Below, in pieces: positions 7,583-15,900 of a stretch of 22,565 nt of DNA. Where the stretch lies: assembly GCA_043751595.1 (NCBI GenBank), contig JAYUZR010000047.1, forward strand, positions 1 to 22,565. Reading direction: 5' to 3'. Within the stretch, counting starts at the first letter, position 1; each line of letters starts with the position of its first letter. The DNA comes from JAYUZR01 sp043751595. Lineage in GTDB: Bacteria; Patescibacteriota; UBA1384; CAILIB01. Position numbers and translations under genes: made by a program. The notes below the pieces were generated by a model. That model saw nothing but the letters and a program-made list of their open reading frames with translations, was not told where the DNA came from and did not search any database.

Positions 7583-7611
7583 AGTATGCCAAAGCTAAAC
7601 GCGCTTGTCAA
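7583..7611 (-). promoter_or_regulatory. Sigma70-type promoter for tuf and probably the r-protein cluster
   Basis: On the minus strand a perfect TTGACA (7606-7611) is followed after exactly 17 bases by CATACT (7583-7588, 4 of 6 to TATAAT). The -35 box overlaps the radC stop codon (TGA, 7608-7610). The predicted transcription start near 7575 leaves a leader of about 60 bases before the tuf start. No further clear promoter was seen between tuf and the end of the window, so it could drive tuf and the r-protein genes after it. Box matches are direct; activity is inferred. Confidence 0.75.
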
Positions 7612-8315
7612 CCTGTAGCATGACTTGAAGGAACCTGCTTACACGAGCAATAGCCGGCTTGTGTGACGATGAGATGATCGAGCAATTCTATTTGCATAAG
7701 TTGAGATGCCTCTGTCAGCTTTTTAGTGAACTCGATATCGGCCTGACTTGGCTCGAGATTACCTCCGGGGTGGTTATGGACGATGATAATTGCCTTAGCT
7801 CGCCGCTCGACCGGGGCCTGCAAAATATCTACAAAACTTATGGCCAGGAGATCGTCGTCGCCCATAGCGAGGACTTCTTCGTGAAAAACCTGGTAGCGCC
7901 GGTTAATGAGCAAGATGCGTAGCTGCTCTTTGGGGAGATAGCCCATGGCGTGAGTAAGGTTGTAGACATCTTCTACTCCCCGAATAGTGGCCATGCTGCT
8001 GTGCGTAGGCTGAAATAGCCTCCTACCCAGGCCAACCAAGGCAACTAAGCGAGTAGCCTGCATATGACTTACTCCTAGCAAGGCTACTGCCTCTGGAACG
8101 GTGCGAACCTGAGCCAATTGTGCTGCGCCGTAATCGGCAATTTTATCGACCAAGCCATCTGCCCGACCCAAAGCTACCTCTAGTAGCTCGCCGATAGAAA
8201 GACTATCAGGGCCTTCTTTTTGCACTTGCCTAAGCGGCTGCAGAGGCTCTTCTCGCAGAATATAGCGCTGCTCTGGCGGAATATAGTACCTAATTGGGAT
8301 AACTGGATTAGCCAT
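7608..8315 (-). CDS. radC: RadC-family JAB/MPN domain protein
   Basis: The predicted product is about 235 residues. An N-terminal helical part (EGPDSLSIGELLEVALG, then a helix-hairpin-helix-like VPEAVALLGVSHMQATRLVALVGLGRR) precedes a JAB/MPN domain. The JAMM metal-binding set is intact: Glu146 or Glu147, HNHPGG (His180, His182), Ser190 and Asp193. RadC proteins are widespread, but despite the name a DNA-repair role is not established; some link to natural transformation or recombination has been proposed. I chose the ATG at 8315 (MANPVIPIRY) because the family begins near IPI. An ATG at 8345 would add 10 residues but starts right at the fusA terminator tail. Neither start has a Shine-Dalgarno, and no promoter is obvious. 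Its position between fusA and tuf is unusual. Confidence 0.9.
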   Translation of the reverse strand: MANPVIPIRYYIPPEQRYILREEPLQPLRQVQKEGPDSLSIGELLEVALGRADGLVDKIADYGAAQLAQVRTVPEAVALLGVSHMQATRLVALVGLGRRLFQPTHSSMATIRGVEDVYNLTHAMGYLPKEQLRILLINRRYQVFHEEVLAMGDDDLLAISFVDILQAPVERRAKAIIIVHNHPGGNLEPSQADIEFTKKLTEASQLMQIELLDHLIVTQAGYCSCKQVPSSHATG

Positions 8316-8349
8316 GACTGCACGATAGCGGAAAGATTGTGACATGAGG

Positions 8350-8391
8350 GTGACAAACAAAAAAACCGCCAGGCTTTCGCCTGACGGTTTT
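8350..8391 (-). terminator. Rho-independent terminator of fusA
   Basis: On the minus strand AAAACCGTCAGGC, a GAAA loop and GCCTGGCGGTTTT form a 13-bp stem with one G-U pair (8362-8374 with 8379-8391). The tail TTTTGTTTG follows. It begins 17 bases after the fusA stop. This separates fusA from radC transcriptionally. Confidence 0.93.
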
Positions 8392-8407
8392 CTCGAAGGA
8401 AGGAGAA

Positions 8408-10510
8408 TTACTTAACCTTACCCTCGATAATCTGCTGCTGAACGTTGCTAGGAACCTCAGCGTAGTGATCAAACTCCATAGTGGAAGATGCACGACCCTG
8501 ACTCATTGAGCGAAGGGTAGTAACATATCCAAACATATTAGAAAGTGGCACTTCGGCTGAGATAACCTTGGCAAGACCGCGCTCGCTAGTGCCGAGGATC
8601 TGGCCACGGCGAGAATTGATATCTCCCATTACATCTCCAAAGTAATCTTCTGGTGTTACCACCTCTACCTTCATGATTGGCTCGAGAATGGCAGGGTTAG
8701 CGCGCTTAACGGCTTCAGAAGCAGCCATGGAACCGGCTACCTTGAAGGCCATTTCGTTTGAGTCTACATCGTGGTAGCTACCATCAACGAGCGTCATCTT
8801 AACGTCGAGTACTGGGTAGCCAGCAAGAACACCCTTCTCAAGGGTCTCACGCATTCCTTCTTCAGCAGGCTTAACATACTCCTTAGGAATAGCACCACCG
8901 CTGATCTTACTCTCGAAGACAAACCCAGAGCCGCGCTCACCTGGCTCGATATCGACCACTACGTGACCAAATTGACCACGACCACCAGACTGCTTAACAA
9001 ACTTACCTTCAACATTCTTAACCGCAGTACGGATAGATTCTTTGTAAGCAACCTGTGGGTTTCCTACATTTGCCTCCACCTTAAACTCGCGCTTCATGCG
9101 GTCTACGATAATTTCTAGGTGAAGCTCGCCCATTCCAGCGATAAGGGTCTGGCCAGTATCGTGGTTAGTGGTCATGCGGAAGGTAGGATCTTCTTCAGCC
9201 AAACGCTGAAGAGCGATACCCATCTTCTCTTGATCGGCCTTGGTCTTAGGCTCGATTGACTGCTGAATAACTGGTGCGGCAAAGTTGATGGTCTCAAGCT
9301 GAATAGGCTTTGCAGGATCTGCCAGAGTATCGCCAGTGGTAGTACCCTTAAGACCGATAGCCGCAGCGATTTCGCCGGCGTATACCGCATCTACGTCTTC
9401 GCGACTATTAGCGTGCAGGCGAACGATGCGTCCGATGCGCTCCTGAGTGCCCTTAGTTACATTATTAACGTAAGAACCAGCCTTAACGGTACCGGAGTAC
9501 ACGCGGAAGAACACCAGCTTTCCTACGAAAGGATCGGTGGCAACCTTAAAGGCCAATGCAGAAACTGGCTCTTCGTCGCTTGCTTTACGCTCGATAGGCT
9601 CTTGAGTCTTAGGATCGGTACCCTTTACTGGCGGAATATCGAGAGGAGAAGGAAGGTACTCTACAACGGCATCCAGCATTTGCTGAACACCCTTGTTCTT
9701 AAGTGCAGAACCACACAGTACAGGAACCAGGTTTCCGGAAAGAGTTCCGGCGCGGATACCCGTGCGCAGATCGTCGATGGTAAGCTCTTCGCCGTTTAGG
9801 TATTTCTCCATAAGAGAATCAACTTGCTCAGCCGCTTTTTCTACCAACTTAGTACGCCATTCTTCGTACTCTGCCTGATACTCGGCAGGAATATCGATAA
9901 CATCGATTACCTTACCCATATCGTCTTTGTAGACCTCGGCCTTACCAGTAACGAGATCGATGATACCTACGTAATCGGATTCAGAACCAATAGGAAGCTG
10001 AATAGGAAGAGCGTTTGGAGTAAGACGATCAAGGATGCTTCGGTATGCCTTCATGAAATCGGCACCCATGCGATCGAGCTTGTTGATGTAGCAGATACGA
10101 GGCACGCCGTATTCATCGGCCTGACGCCATACGGTTTCTGACTGAGGCTCTACACCAGCAACACCATCGAATACCACTACACCACCATCAAGTACGCGCA
10201 GTGAGCGCTGTACTTCTACGGTGAAGTCTACATGACCTGGGGTATCGATGATATTAAGACGGTGAGTGTCTTTACCTGGACGAGTTCCAGGAGTCCAGAA
10301 GGCAGTGGTAGCAGCAGCGGTAATAGTAATACCACGCTCCTGCTCTTGCTCCATCCAGTCCATGGTGGCAGCACCTTCGTGTACCTCACCAATTTTGTGA
10401 GTCTTACCAGTGTAGTAGAGCACACGCTCGGTGGTGGTGGTTTTACCAGCATCGATGTGGGCGATAATTCCGATGTTTCGGACTTTCTCGAGAGGATACT
10501 CGCGTGCCAT
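8408..10510 (-). CDS. fusA: Elongation factor G
   Basis: The 700-residue product is a complete EF-G, the GTPase that drives translocation and, with RRF, recycling. Motifs visible are AHIDAGKTT (17-25), RGITI (59-63), DTPGHVDF (89-96) and NKLD (143-146). Domain IV contains GGRGQFGHV and the C-terminal domain has DVMGDINSRRGQILG. The start is ATG with no Shine-Dalgarno in the preceding 20 bases. A TTTAAT box lies 8 bases upstream of the ATG, so a very short or absent leader is possible but speculative. It is flanked by its own terminator downstream and a divergent hypothetical gene upstream, so it is probably monocistronic rather than part of rpsL-rpsG-fusA-tuf. Confidence 0.99.
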   Translation of the reverse strand: MAREYPLEKVRNIGIIAHIDAGKTTTTERVLYYTGKTHKIGEVHEGAATMDWMEQEQERGITITAAATTAFWTPGTRPGKDTHRLNIIDTPGHVDFTVEVQRSLRVLDGGVVVFDGVAGVEPQSETVWRQADEYGVPRICYINKLDRMGADFMKAYRSILDRLTPNALPIQLPIGSESDYVGIIDLVTGKAEVYKDDMGKVIDVIDIPAEYQAEYEEWRTKLVEKAAEQVDSLMEKYLNGEELTIDDLRTGIRAGTLSGNLVPVLCGSALKNKGVQQMLDAVVEYLPSPLDIPPVKGTDPKTQEPIERKASDEEPVSALAFKVATDPFVGKLVFFRVYSGTVKAGSYVNNVTKGTQERIGRIVRLHANSREDVDAVYAGEIAAAIGLKGTTTGDTLADPAKPIQLETINFAAPVIQQSIEPKTKADQEKMGIALQRLAEEDPTFRMTTNHDTGQTLIAGMGELHLEIIVDRMKREFKVEANVGNPQVAYKESIRTAVKNVEGKFVKQSGGRGQFGHVVVDIEPGERGSGFVFESKISGGAIPKEYVKPAEEGMRETLEKGVLAGYPVLDVKMTLVDGSYHDVDSNEMAFKVAGSMAASEAVKRANPAILEPIMKVEVVTPEDYFGDVMGDINSRRGQILGTSERGLAKVISAEVPLSNMFGYVTTLRSMSQGRASSTMEFDHYAEVPSNVQQQIIEGKVK

Positions 10511-10574
10511 GAATGGAGATTAAACTTGCTTGAATGTTGATCAAAATAAGCGCATGCGGGCTCGCGTGCGGACG

Positions 10575-10603
10575 TTGACACCCTACCTTAAATAGCGGAT
10601 AAG
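10575..10603 (+). promoter_or_regulatory. Candidate promoter of the 105-residue membrane protein gene
   Basis: TTGACA (10575-10580) is followed after 17 bases by GATAAG (10598-10603, 4 of 6 to TATAAT). The predicted start near 10610 would leave a leader of about 35 bases before the ATG at 10645. It faces away from fusA in the 134-base divergent region. Box matches are direct; function is inferred. Confidence 0.65.
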
Positions 10604-10644
10604 GGCAACGTCAGCCGCAACCAACGAGCTGAATGGAGAAAAAC

Positions 10645-10962
10645 ATGCAGAACAAAAAAATTAAACCGTCTATCTTTATATCGTCACTAACGGCAACTTT
10701 CATTGGGCTATATAAAATACTCTCTTGTGGATCACAATCCACTATGATTGGCCTTCTCATTGTGTGCCTTATAGCGATAACTGTCACACCATTTATCCGA
10801 AGTCACAATGAGTATTTACTCACTATTTCAATCCTAGGCTTCATTACATGGCTTGTTATTGCGATAACAGGTCACGGCGACTACTTCCTTCTTCTTGCAG
10901 CTCCAAGTGCACTAGTCTTAACCGCCGAGCTACGAGAAGCCTGGCAAGAAAGGCATCAATAA
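10645..10962 (+). CDS. Hypothetical small membrane protein, four predicted helices
   Basis: I do not recognise this 105-residue protein. It has four hydrophobic stretches, at about residues 8-26, 34-50, 57-74 and 80-94, with short polar loops and a charged C terminus (ELREAWQERHQ), so it is probably an integral membrane protein. An in-frame ATG at 10633 would add 4 residues, but the ATG at 10645 has GGAG (10635-10638) at 6-base spacing and is preferred. It is on the opposite strand to nearly everything else, has its own TTGACA promoter, and is followed by a hairpin (10983-11013). It is AT-richer than its neighbours: 24 of 60 bases are G or C in 10681-10740. Confidence 0.75.
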   Translation: MQNKKIKPSIFISSLTATFIGLYKILSCGSQSTMIGLLIVCLIAITVTPFIRSHNEYLLTISILGFITWLVIAITGHGDYFLLLAAPSALVLTAELREAWQERHQ

Positions 10963-10982
10963 AAAACTTAGTACAAAAAAGA

Positions 10983-11013
10983 AAGACCCCGCCCATATCT
11001 CGAGCGGGGTCTT
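10983..11013. terminator. Hairpin terminator after the membrane protein gene
   Basis: AAGACCCCGC (10983-10992) pairs perfectly with GCGGGGTCTT (11004-11013) around an 11-base loop. On the plus strand the tail is only TCTTCTCTGT-like and weak. On the minus strand the stem is followed by TTTCTTTTTT, a better terminator tail. It can serve the plus-strand gene ending at 10962 and also block minus-strand readthrough toward fusA. Confidence 0.85.
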
Positions 11014-11059
11014 CTCTGTACCTACTAGCAATTTAGGGTGATTTGTGTTAAAAGGCACA

Positions 11060-11108
11060 CGATCGCATAGGAGACTTTAAGTCTCTACGTCTTCGGCTTC
11101 CGCGATCG
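11060..11108 (+). promoter_or_regulatory. Possible structured leader upstream of the 213-residue protein gene
   Basis: CGATCGC (11060-11066) can pair with GCGATCG (11102-11108), enclosing a hairpin GAGAC-TTTAA-GTCTC (11071-11085) and a CTTCGG-containing segment. It lies 30 bases before the ATG of the downstream gene. Pairing is seen directly; an RNA structure or regulatory role is inference, and no known riboswitch class was recognised. Confidence 0.35.
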
Positions 11109-11138
11109 AGCCAGTACCTGAACAAAAGGACTTTTTTC

Positions 11139-11780
11139 ATGGAAACCTCGTCCCTGCCCCTAGGGCTCCACCAGCCCCTTGCAGGCTCGTTTGCCTGCAC
11201 GCCCAACGATCTCAGGCCGCTCGCGCGGTACGCCCTCATGCAGTTGCTCAATAAAACAGAGCACGAGGAGGCATTTGCACGCATCATCTTCGTGCTTCTA
11301 GACGTTGAGGTAAGCGATGCCTGGTATGGCATCAGTCTCTCTCGACTTCATGAGCAAGTCTCAACCGAGTTCGAAGACGTGAAGGCTGAAGAGACGTACC
11401 GGAAAGATGAGCGAACTTTCCGGGATAAAGCTCTCACCTTTCAAGGCGCCATCCAGTGGCGGACCATCTACAACCTCTTTACTTTTGGATGGTACGGGAA
11501 AAACCACCCGCACCCCGTAGAACCGACACCGCCGGTAAAACCGGTGCCCTGCCGAGAAGTGCCTTACAGCCACGCCCTTACCCTCCACGGAGGGCAAGCC
11601 CTGCAGGTAATCGTCCACTCTCTCCAGCAGATGGAGGCCCTCGGCTACATACACATAGAGCGCCTGGGCGAAACCGAGGAAGAGCAGCAAAGTGGAGACT
11701 TCATCGTAATCCGCGCCACACCAGCTCTGGTGAACATCGTCGCCCAATCAGGCTACTGCAAGATGCTCGCCGCAGCCTAA
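11139..11780 (+). CDS. Hypothetical 213-residue protein, possible C-terminal winged helix
   Basis: I do not recognise this protein. The ATG has AAAGGA (11125-11130) at 8-base spacing. There are two parts: residues 1-120 are helical-looking with aromatic segments (WRTIYNLFTFGWYG), then a Pro-rich linker (PVEPTPPVKPVP, about 126-137), then residues 145-205. There a helix (ALQVIVHSLQQMEALGYI) followed by IHIERLGE...DFIVIRATP resembles a winged-helix layout; this is weak inference. No signal peptide or membrane helix is evident. It is GC-rich and C-ending in codon use, with 37 of 60 bases G or C in 11521-11580, unlike the adjacent membrane gene. It is closed by a terminator at 11818-11860. Transfer from elsewhere is possible but unproven. 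Confidence 0.75.
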   Translation: METSSLPLGLHQPLAGSFACTPNDLRPLARYALMQLLNKTEHEEAFARIIFVLLDVEVSDAWYGISLSRLHEQVSTEFEDVKAEETYRKDERTFRDKALTFQGAIQWRTIYNLFTFGWYGKNHPHPVEPTPPVKPVPCREVPYSHALTLHGGQALQVIVHSLQQMEALGYIHIERLGETEEEQQSGDFIVIRATPALVNIVAQSGYCKMLAAA

Positions 11781-11817
11781 AAACAATCCCCTTCGCACTA
11801 CGAAAGTATGCAGGGGG

Positions 11818-11860
11818 AAGACCGGAGTTACTCAACTACTGAGTGATTGCGGTCTTTTTT
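11818..11860 (+). terminator. Rho-independent terminator of the 213-residue protein gene
   Basis: AAGACCG (11818-11824) pairs with CGGTCTT (11850-11856), enclosing an inner ACTCA/TGAGT stem, and is followed by a run of T to 11860. It begins 37 bases after the stop. A weaker TCCCC/GGGGA pairing lies just upstream. Confidence 0.85.
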
Positions 11861-11882
11861 ATTGACTACAAACTTAAGCGCA

Positions 11883-11936
11883 AAAAAACTCCTCCCGAAT
11901 CCGCAGCCGTTAGGCGAGGACAGGGAGGAGTTTTTT
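11883..11936. terminator. Bidirectional terminator closing rpsL-rpsG
   Basis: AAAAAACTCCTCCC (11883-11896) is the exact reverse complement of GGGAGGAGTTTTTT (11923-11936). Both strands therefore show a GC stem with a T tail. On the minus strand it begins 6 bases after the rpsG stop. On the plus strand it backs up the terminator at 11818-11860. It isolates rpsG from fusA. Confidence 0.93.
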
Positions 11937-11942
11937 GAGCAA

Positions 11943-12425
11943 TTACGAAGCCCTTCGAGCGAAGTGAGCGAATGCACGGTTGGCCTCAGCCATACGGTGC
12001 ACTTCGTCCTTCTTCTTGATTGCAGCACCTTCGCCGTTGTAGGCGTTGATTAGCTCGGTTGCGAGTTTTTCAGCCATTGGACGACCTTTTGCTGAACGAG
12101 CAGCGGTAAGGATCCAGCGAAGGGCAAGCATCATGCGGCGGTTTTTAGGAACCTCGATAGGAACCTGCAAACTAGCGCCACCTACACGACGGCTACGAAC
12201 CTCGATAACTGGCGTTACGTTTTTAAGTGCACCCTCTAGTACGGAAAGTCCGTCGGTCTCGAGCTTTGCCGCAGCAGTTTCGAGTGCAGTGTAGACAATC
12301 TTCTGGGCGACCAGTTTCTTGCCGTTCTTCATAACGTAGTTGATGGTCTTAGCCACGGTTACAGAACCGTACTTAAGATCGGGAACCAGTTCGTGAACTG
12401 GAGTAAGTTTAATACCTCGACTCAT
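11943..12425 (-). CDS. rpsG: 30S ribosomal protein uS7
   Basis: The product is 160 residues and begins MSRGIKLTPVHELVPDLKYGS. It has the S7 motifs INYVMKNGKK, VTPVIEVRSRRVGGASLQVPIEV, ALRWIL and the C-terminal EVHRMAEANRAFAHF. S7 starts assembly of the 30S head and, in E. coli, represses its own operon by binding the rpsL-rpsG intercistronic mRNA. The frame stays open to a TTG at 12476, but that extension would encode the GC-rich hairpin and is not conserved, so the ATG at 12425 is preferred. No Shine-Dalgarno precedes it, which fits coupling to rpsL. A terminator follows 6 bases after the stop. Confidence 0.97.
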   Translation of the reverse strand: MSRGIKLTPVHELVPDLKYGSVTVAKTINYVMKNGKKLVAQKIVYTALETAAAKLETDGLSVLEGALKNVTPVIEVRSRRVGGASLQVPIEVPKNRRMMLALRWILTAARSAKGRPMAEKLATELINAYNGEGAAIKKKDEVHRMAEANRAFAHFARRAS

Positions 12426-12437
12426 AATGGGGAGAGG

Positions 12438-12475
12438 TGCGCCGCGTCTTCCCCTGAAGCGGGTACTGCGGCGCA
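12438..12475 (-). promoter_or_regulatory. Putative S7 autoregulatory hairpin between rpsL and rpsG
   Basis: The 79-base rpsL-rpsG gap holds a perfect 8-bp GC-rich inverted repeat, TGCGCCGC/GCGGCGCA (12468-12475 with 12438-12445). Inside it is a second stem, CTTC-AGGG-GAAG (12448-12459). The structure ends 12 bases before the rpsG ATG. In E. coli S7 binds exactly this intercistronic region to repress the str operon. Pairing is seen directly; S7 binding is inferred from location. Confidence 0.5.
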
Positions 12476-12504
12476 ACCTAGATTAGCTTCTAATTAATTG
12501 ACCC

Positions 12505-12912
12505 TTAGGCCTTCTTGGTACCGTAGCAACTTCGGCTTTGCTTGCGACCCTTAACACCCTGGCAATCGAGCTTGCCGCGGATGATGTGGTAGCGCACACC
12601 AGGAAGATCTTTTACACGACCACCGCGTAGTAGAACTACGGAGTGCTCTTGTAGGTTGTGACCTTCTCCTGGGATGTAAGCGGTAGTCTCGAGGCCGTTG
12701 GTTAGACGAACACGAGCTACTTTTCGCTGAGCAGAGTTAGGCTTCTTTGGAGTGGTGGTGAATACCTTGATACAAACACCACGCTTTTGAGGAGCGTTAA
12801 CAGGCACCGGACGGCGACTGAAGGTGTTGAAGGTAGACTTAAGCATAGGAGCGTTCACCTTTGCTTTAGGTGAAACTCGTGGCTTACGTAGCAACTGATT
12901 GATTGTAGGCAT
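12505..12912 (-). CDS. rpsL: 30S ribosomal protein uS12
   Basis: The 135-residue product begins MPTINQLLRKPRVSPKAK and includes QKRGVC, TTTPKKPNSAQRKVARVRL and GEGHNLQEHSVVLLRGGRVKDLPGVRYH. S12 shapes the decoding centre and is the site of streptomycin-resistance changes; both decoding lysines (KKPNS and GRVKDLPG) are wild type. Relative to E. coli there is an insertion of about 13 residues before QKRGVC, as also seen in low-GC Gram-positive S12. The usual NSALRK reads NSAQRK. It starts 8 bases after the rpoC stop with no Shine-Dalgarno. rpsG follows after a 79-base structured gap. Confidence 0.98.
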   Translation of the reverse strand: MPTINQLLRKPRVSPKAKVNAPMLKSTFNTFSRRPVPVNAPQKRGVCIKVFTTTPKKPNSAQRKVARVRLTNGLETTAYIPGEGHNLQEHSVVLLRGGRVKDLPGVRYHIIRGKLDCQGVKGRKQSRSCYGTKKA

Positions 12913-12920
12913 GAGACCGA

Positions 12921-15900
12921 TTACTTTTGCCCGTACTGGAAACCAGTTCCGGCGGGGATCAACTTACCAATAATAACGTTTTCCTTCAAGCCTCTGAGCT
13001 CGTCGCGCTTTCCTTGGAGGGCAGCATCGATGAGAACAGCAGTTGTTTCCTGGAAGGAAGCAGCTGATAGGAAGCTCTTGGTACGGAGTGAAACGCGGCT
13101 AATTCCGAGCAGTTGCTGATCAGCCGTAACCTTCTCCCCTACCTTATTCGCTTCGCGAACATCGGTACGATCGAGGGTTTGACCAGTGATGTAACGACTA
13201 GTACCGGGATCGGTAATCGTCATCTTAGACAACATCTGGCGGATGATGATCTCAACGTGCTTGTTGTTAATAGCCTGACCCTGTGAAGAGTAAATGCGCT
13301 GCACTTCTGCAACCACATAGCGTTCTACCGCGCGGCGACCACTTACGCTCAGAAGAGCGTGAAGATCGAGGTGACCCTCGGTCAGTGGCTGACCAGCGTA
13401 GACAACATCTCCGTGGTTTACCAGCACCAAACTTGCTGCAGGAGAGCTGTAAAGGCACTCTTGATGCTCGTTGGCGGTGATAACTACTACGCCTTCAGAT
13501 ACGGTCGCAGTCCCGCTAACAGTTGCACGCATGGTGCGACCATCTTCGTGAGAAGCAACAATATCCTTTACCGCTACCGTGTCGCGGTCCTGGACCAGAA
13601 CGGTAAACCCTTCTGGAATCGTAAGGCGAACCTGCTGATTAGCTTGGGAGCGAACCATGATAGTTACACCTTCACCGGTTTCTTCAAGGGTAACTACACC
13701 ATCGATATCTGACATTTGAGCCGGAGTCTTAGGAGAGCGAGCCTCGAAGAGCTCTTCTACGCGAGGTAGACCCGCGGTAATATCTCCACCTGCCTGCGCT
13801 ACACCTCCGGTGTGGAAGGTACGCATGGTCAGCTGGGTTCCAGGCTCACCAATAGCCTGAGCGGCTACGATACCTACTGCCTCACCATGGTTTACGATCA
13901 GACCAGTTGCAACGTTGTTTCCGTAGCAGTGCTGGCAGATTCCCCATGGAAGCTCGCAGTACATTGCAGAACGAACCTTAATCTCGGTAAGACCAGTGGC
14001 GACAAGATCGGCCGCTAGTTCTTCCGTAATCATAGTATCGTGCTTCATTCCACCTTGATCGCCGCAGAGGAAGCGTCCAACGAGGGTAACCTCGAAGGTC
14101 TCACCAGCTGCCTTGGCATCGGAGGCGAAGAGCATAACACCTTCGGTTGAGCCACAATCTACATCGGCTACTACTACGTCTTGTGAAACGTCCACCAAAC
14201 GACGAGTAAGGTATCCAGCATCAGAAGTACGAAGAGCAGTATCGGCACGTCCCTTACGAGATCCGTGAGTAGAAATGAAGTACTCGAATACGGTTAGACC
14301 GTTCTTGAAGTTGCTCTTGATCGGAATATCGATAACGCGACCAGATGGATTTGCTACAAGACCCTTCATACCAGCAATCTGGTTAAGGTTTGAGGCGTTT
14401 CCGCGAGCACCAGAGTCAACAATCACCTTAATAGGGTTGTACTCGGTGAATCCAGCAAGCGTTTCTTTCTCGATACTCTTAGCAACTCCCTGCCATCGCT
14501 CTACCGTCTTTACATAGCGCTCATCGTAGGTGATAAGACCACGACGGTACTGCTTGTCGATTTCAGCAAGAGCCTCTTGAGCTTCGTTGATGAATCCGTC
14601 GCGCTTGTCGCTTACGTTAAGATCGGAAAGAGCAAAGGTGATGCCAGAGATTTCGGCGAAGCGGAATCCAACGTCTTTAAGATCGTCTACTAGCTGGGCC
14701 GTACGGTCGATGCCGCAGAGCTTGTAGCTAAGAGAAACCAGCTTTCCGAGAACCTTCTTATCCATAGCCTTGGTTTGGTACCCAAGTTCTTCTGGCATAA
14801 TCTGGTTGAAGAAGAGCTGCCCAACGCTGGTCTCGATCAGAGAACCACCGTGAAGCACCTTAATGCGAGCGCGAAGGGCAACGGCTTTTTCGCCGTAGGC
14901 CATAATCGCCTCATCCATGCTTGAGAAGTGCTTACCTTCTCCCTTAAGACCTTCTTCGATAACAGTAACGAAGTAGAGACCAAGAACCATGTCCTTACTT
15001 GGAGAAACGATAACTTCACCAGAAGCAGGCTTAAGCAAGTTCTTGCTTGAGCGCATGATCTCGGAAGCTTCTTTCTGAGAAGCCTTAGAAAGTGGTACGT
15101 GTACCGCCATCTGGTCTCCGTCGAAGTCGGCGTTATACGCGGTACAAACCAATGGGTGAATCTGGATAGACTTACCTTCGATTAGTACTGGGCGGAAGGC
15201 CTGAATACCAAGACGGTGCAGGGTTGGGGCGCGGTTTAGGAGAACGTAGTGGTTGCGGGTAAGTTCTTCAAGAATATCCCAAACCAACTCGTCTTTTTGC
15301 TCGATCATGCGTGAAGCATTGCGAACATTACTTACCACACCGCTACTAATAAGCTTTCCGATAACGAATGGCTTAAAGAGCTCGAGCGCCATCATCTTAG
15401 GAAGACCACACTCATCGAGACGAAGGTTAGGACCTACTACAATAACGGAACGACCAGAGTAGTCTACGCGCTTACCAAGAAGGTTCTGGCGGAAACGACC
15501 CTGCTTACCACGAAGCATGTCGGAAAGACTCTTCAGGCGACGCTTAACACCGGTAGCAGCTGCAGCAGCAGCCTTACCACGACGTGCAGAGTTGTCGATA
15601 AGAGCATCTACTGCTTCTTGCAGCATGCGCTTCTCGTTGCGGGTAATAACCTCAGGTGCACCGCTGTTAAGAAGTTTCTTAAGACGGTTGTTGCGGTTAA
15701 GTACGCGACGATAGAGATCGTTAAGATCGGAAGCAGCGTAGCGACCACCATCCAGCTGAACCATAGGGCGCAGATCTGGTGGGATAACTGGCATGCGAGA
15801 CATTACCAAACACTGAGGATCAATCTTGGCCGCGCGAAGATCGTTGTAGAGCTTAAGGCGGCGAAGAGCCTTACGACGATTGATCACACTTGCAGTGTGA

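Noticed and set aside
8316..8360. Longer radC starts at ATG 8345 or TTG 8360
   Set aside because: They begin at or inside the fusA terminator tail and add residues not typical of RadC; the ATG at 8345 cannot be fully excluded.
8771..9118. 115-residue plus-strand frame opposite fusA
   Set aside because: Antisense to a fully conserved EF-G segment; no start signal or recognisable domain.
11048..11332. 94-residue minus-strand frame opposite the 213-residue gene
   Set aside because: Low-complexity Ser/Arg-rich sequence with no start signal, crossing the leader region; it looks like a shadow of the plus-strand gene.
11788..11817. TCCCC/GGGGA pairing just after the 213-residue gene as a separate terminator
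   Set aside because: The stem is short with a large loop and no T tail; the hairpin at 11818-11860 is the convincing terminator.
12426..12476. Longer rpsG start at a TTG (12476)
   Set aside because: The extra 17 residues encode the GC-rich hairpin, are Arg-rich and unlike any S7 N terminus; the ATG at 12425 matches the family.
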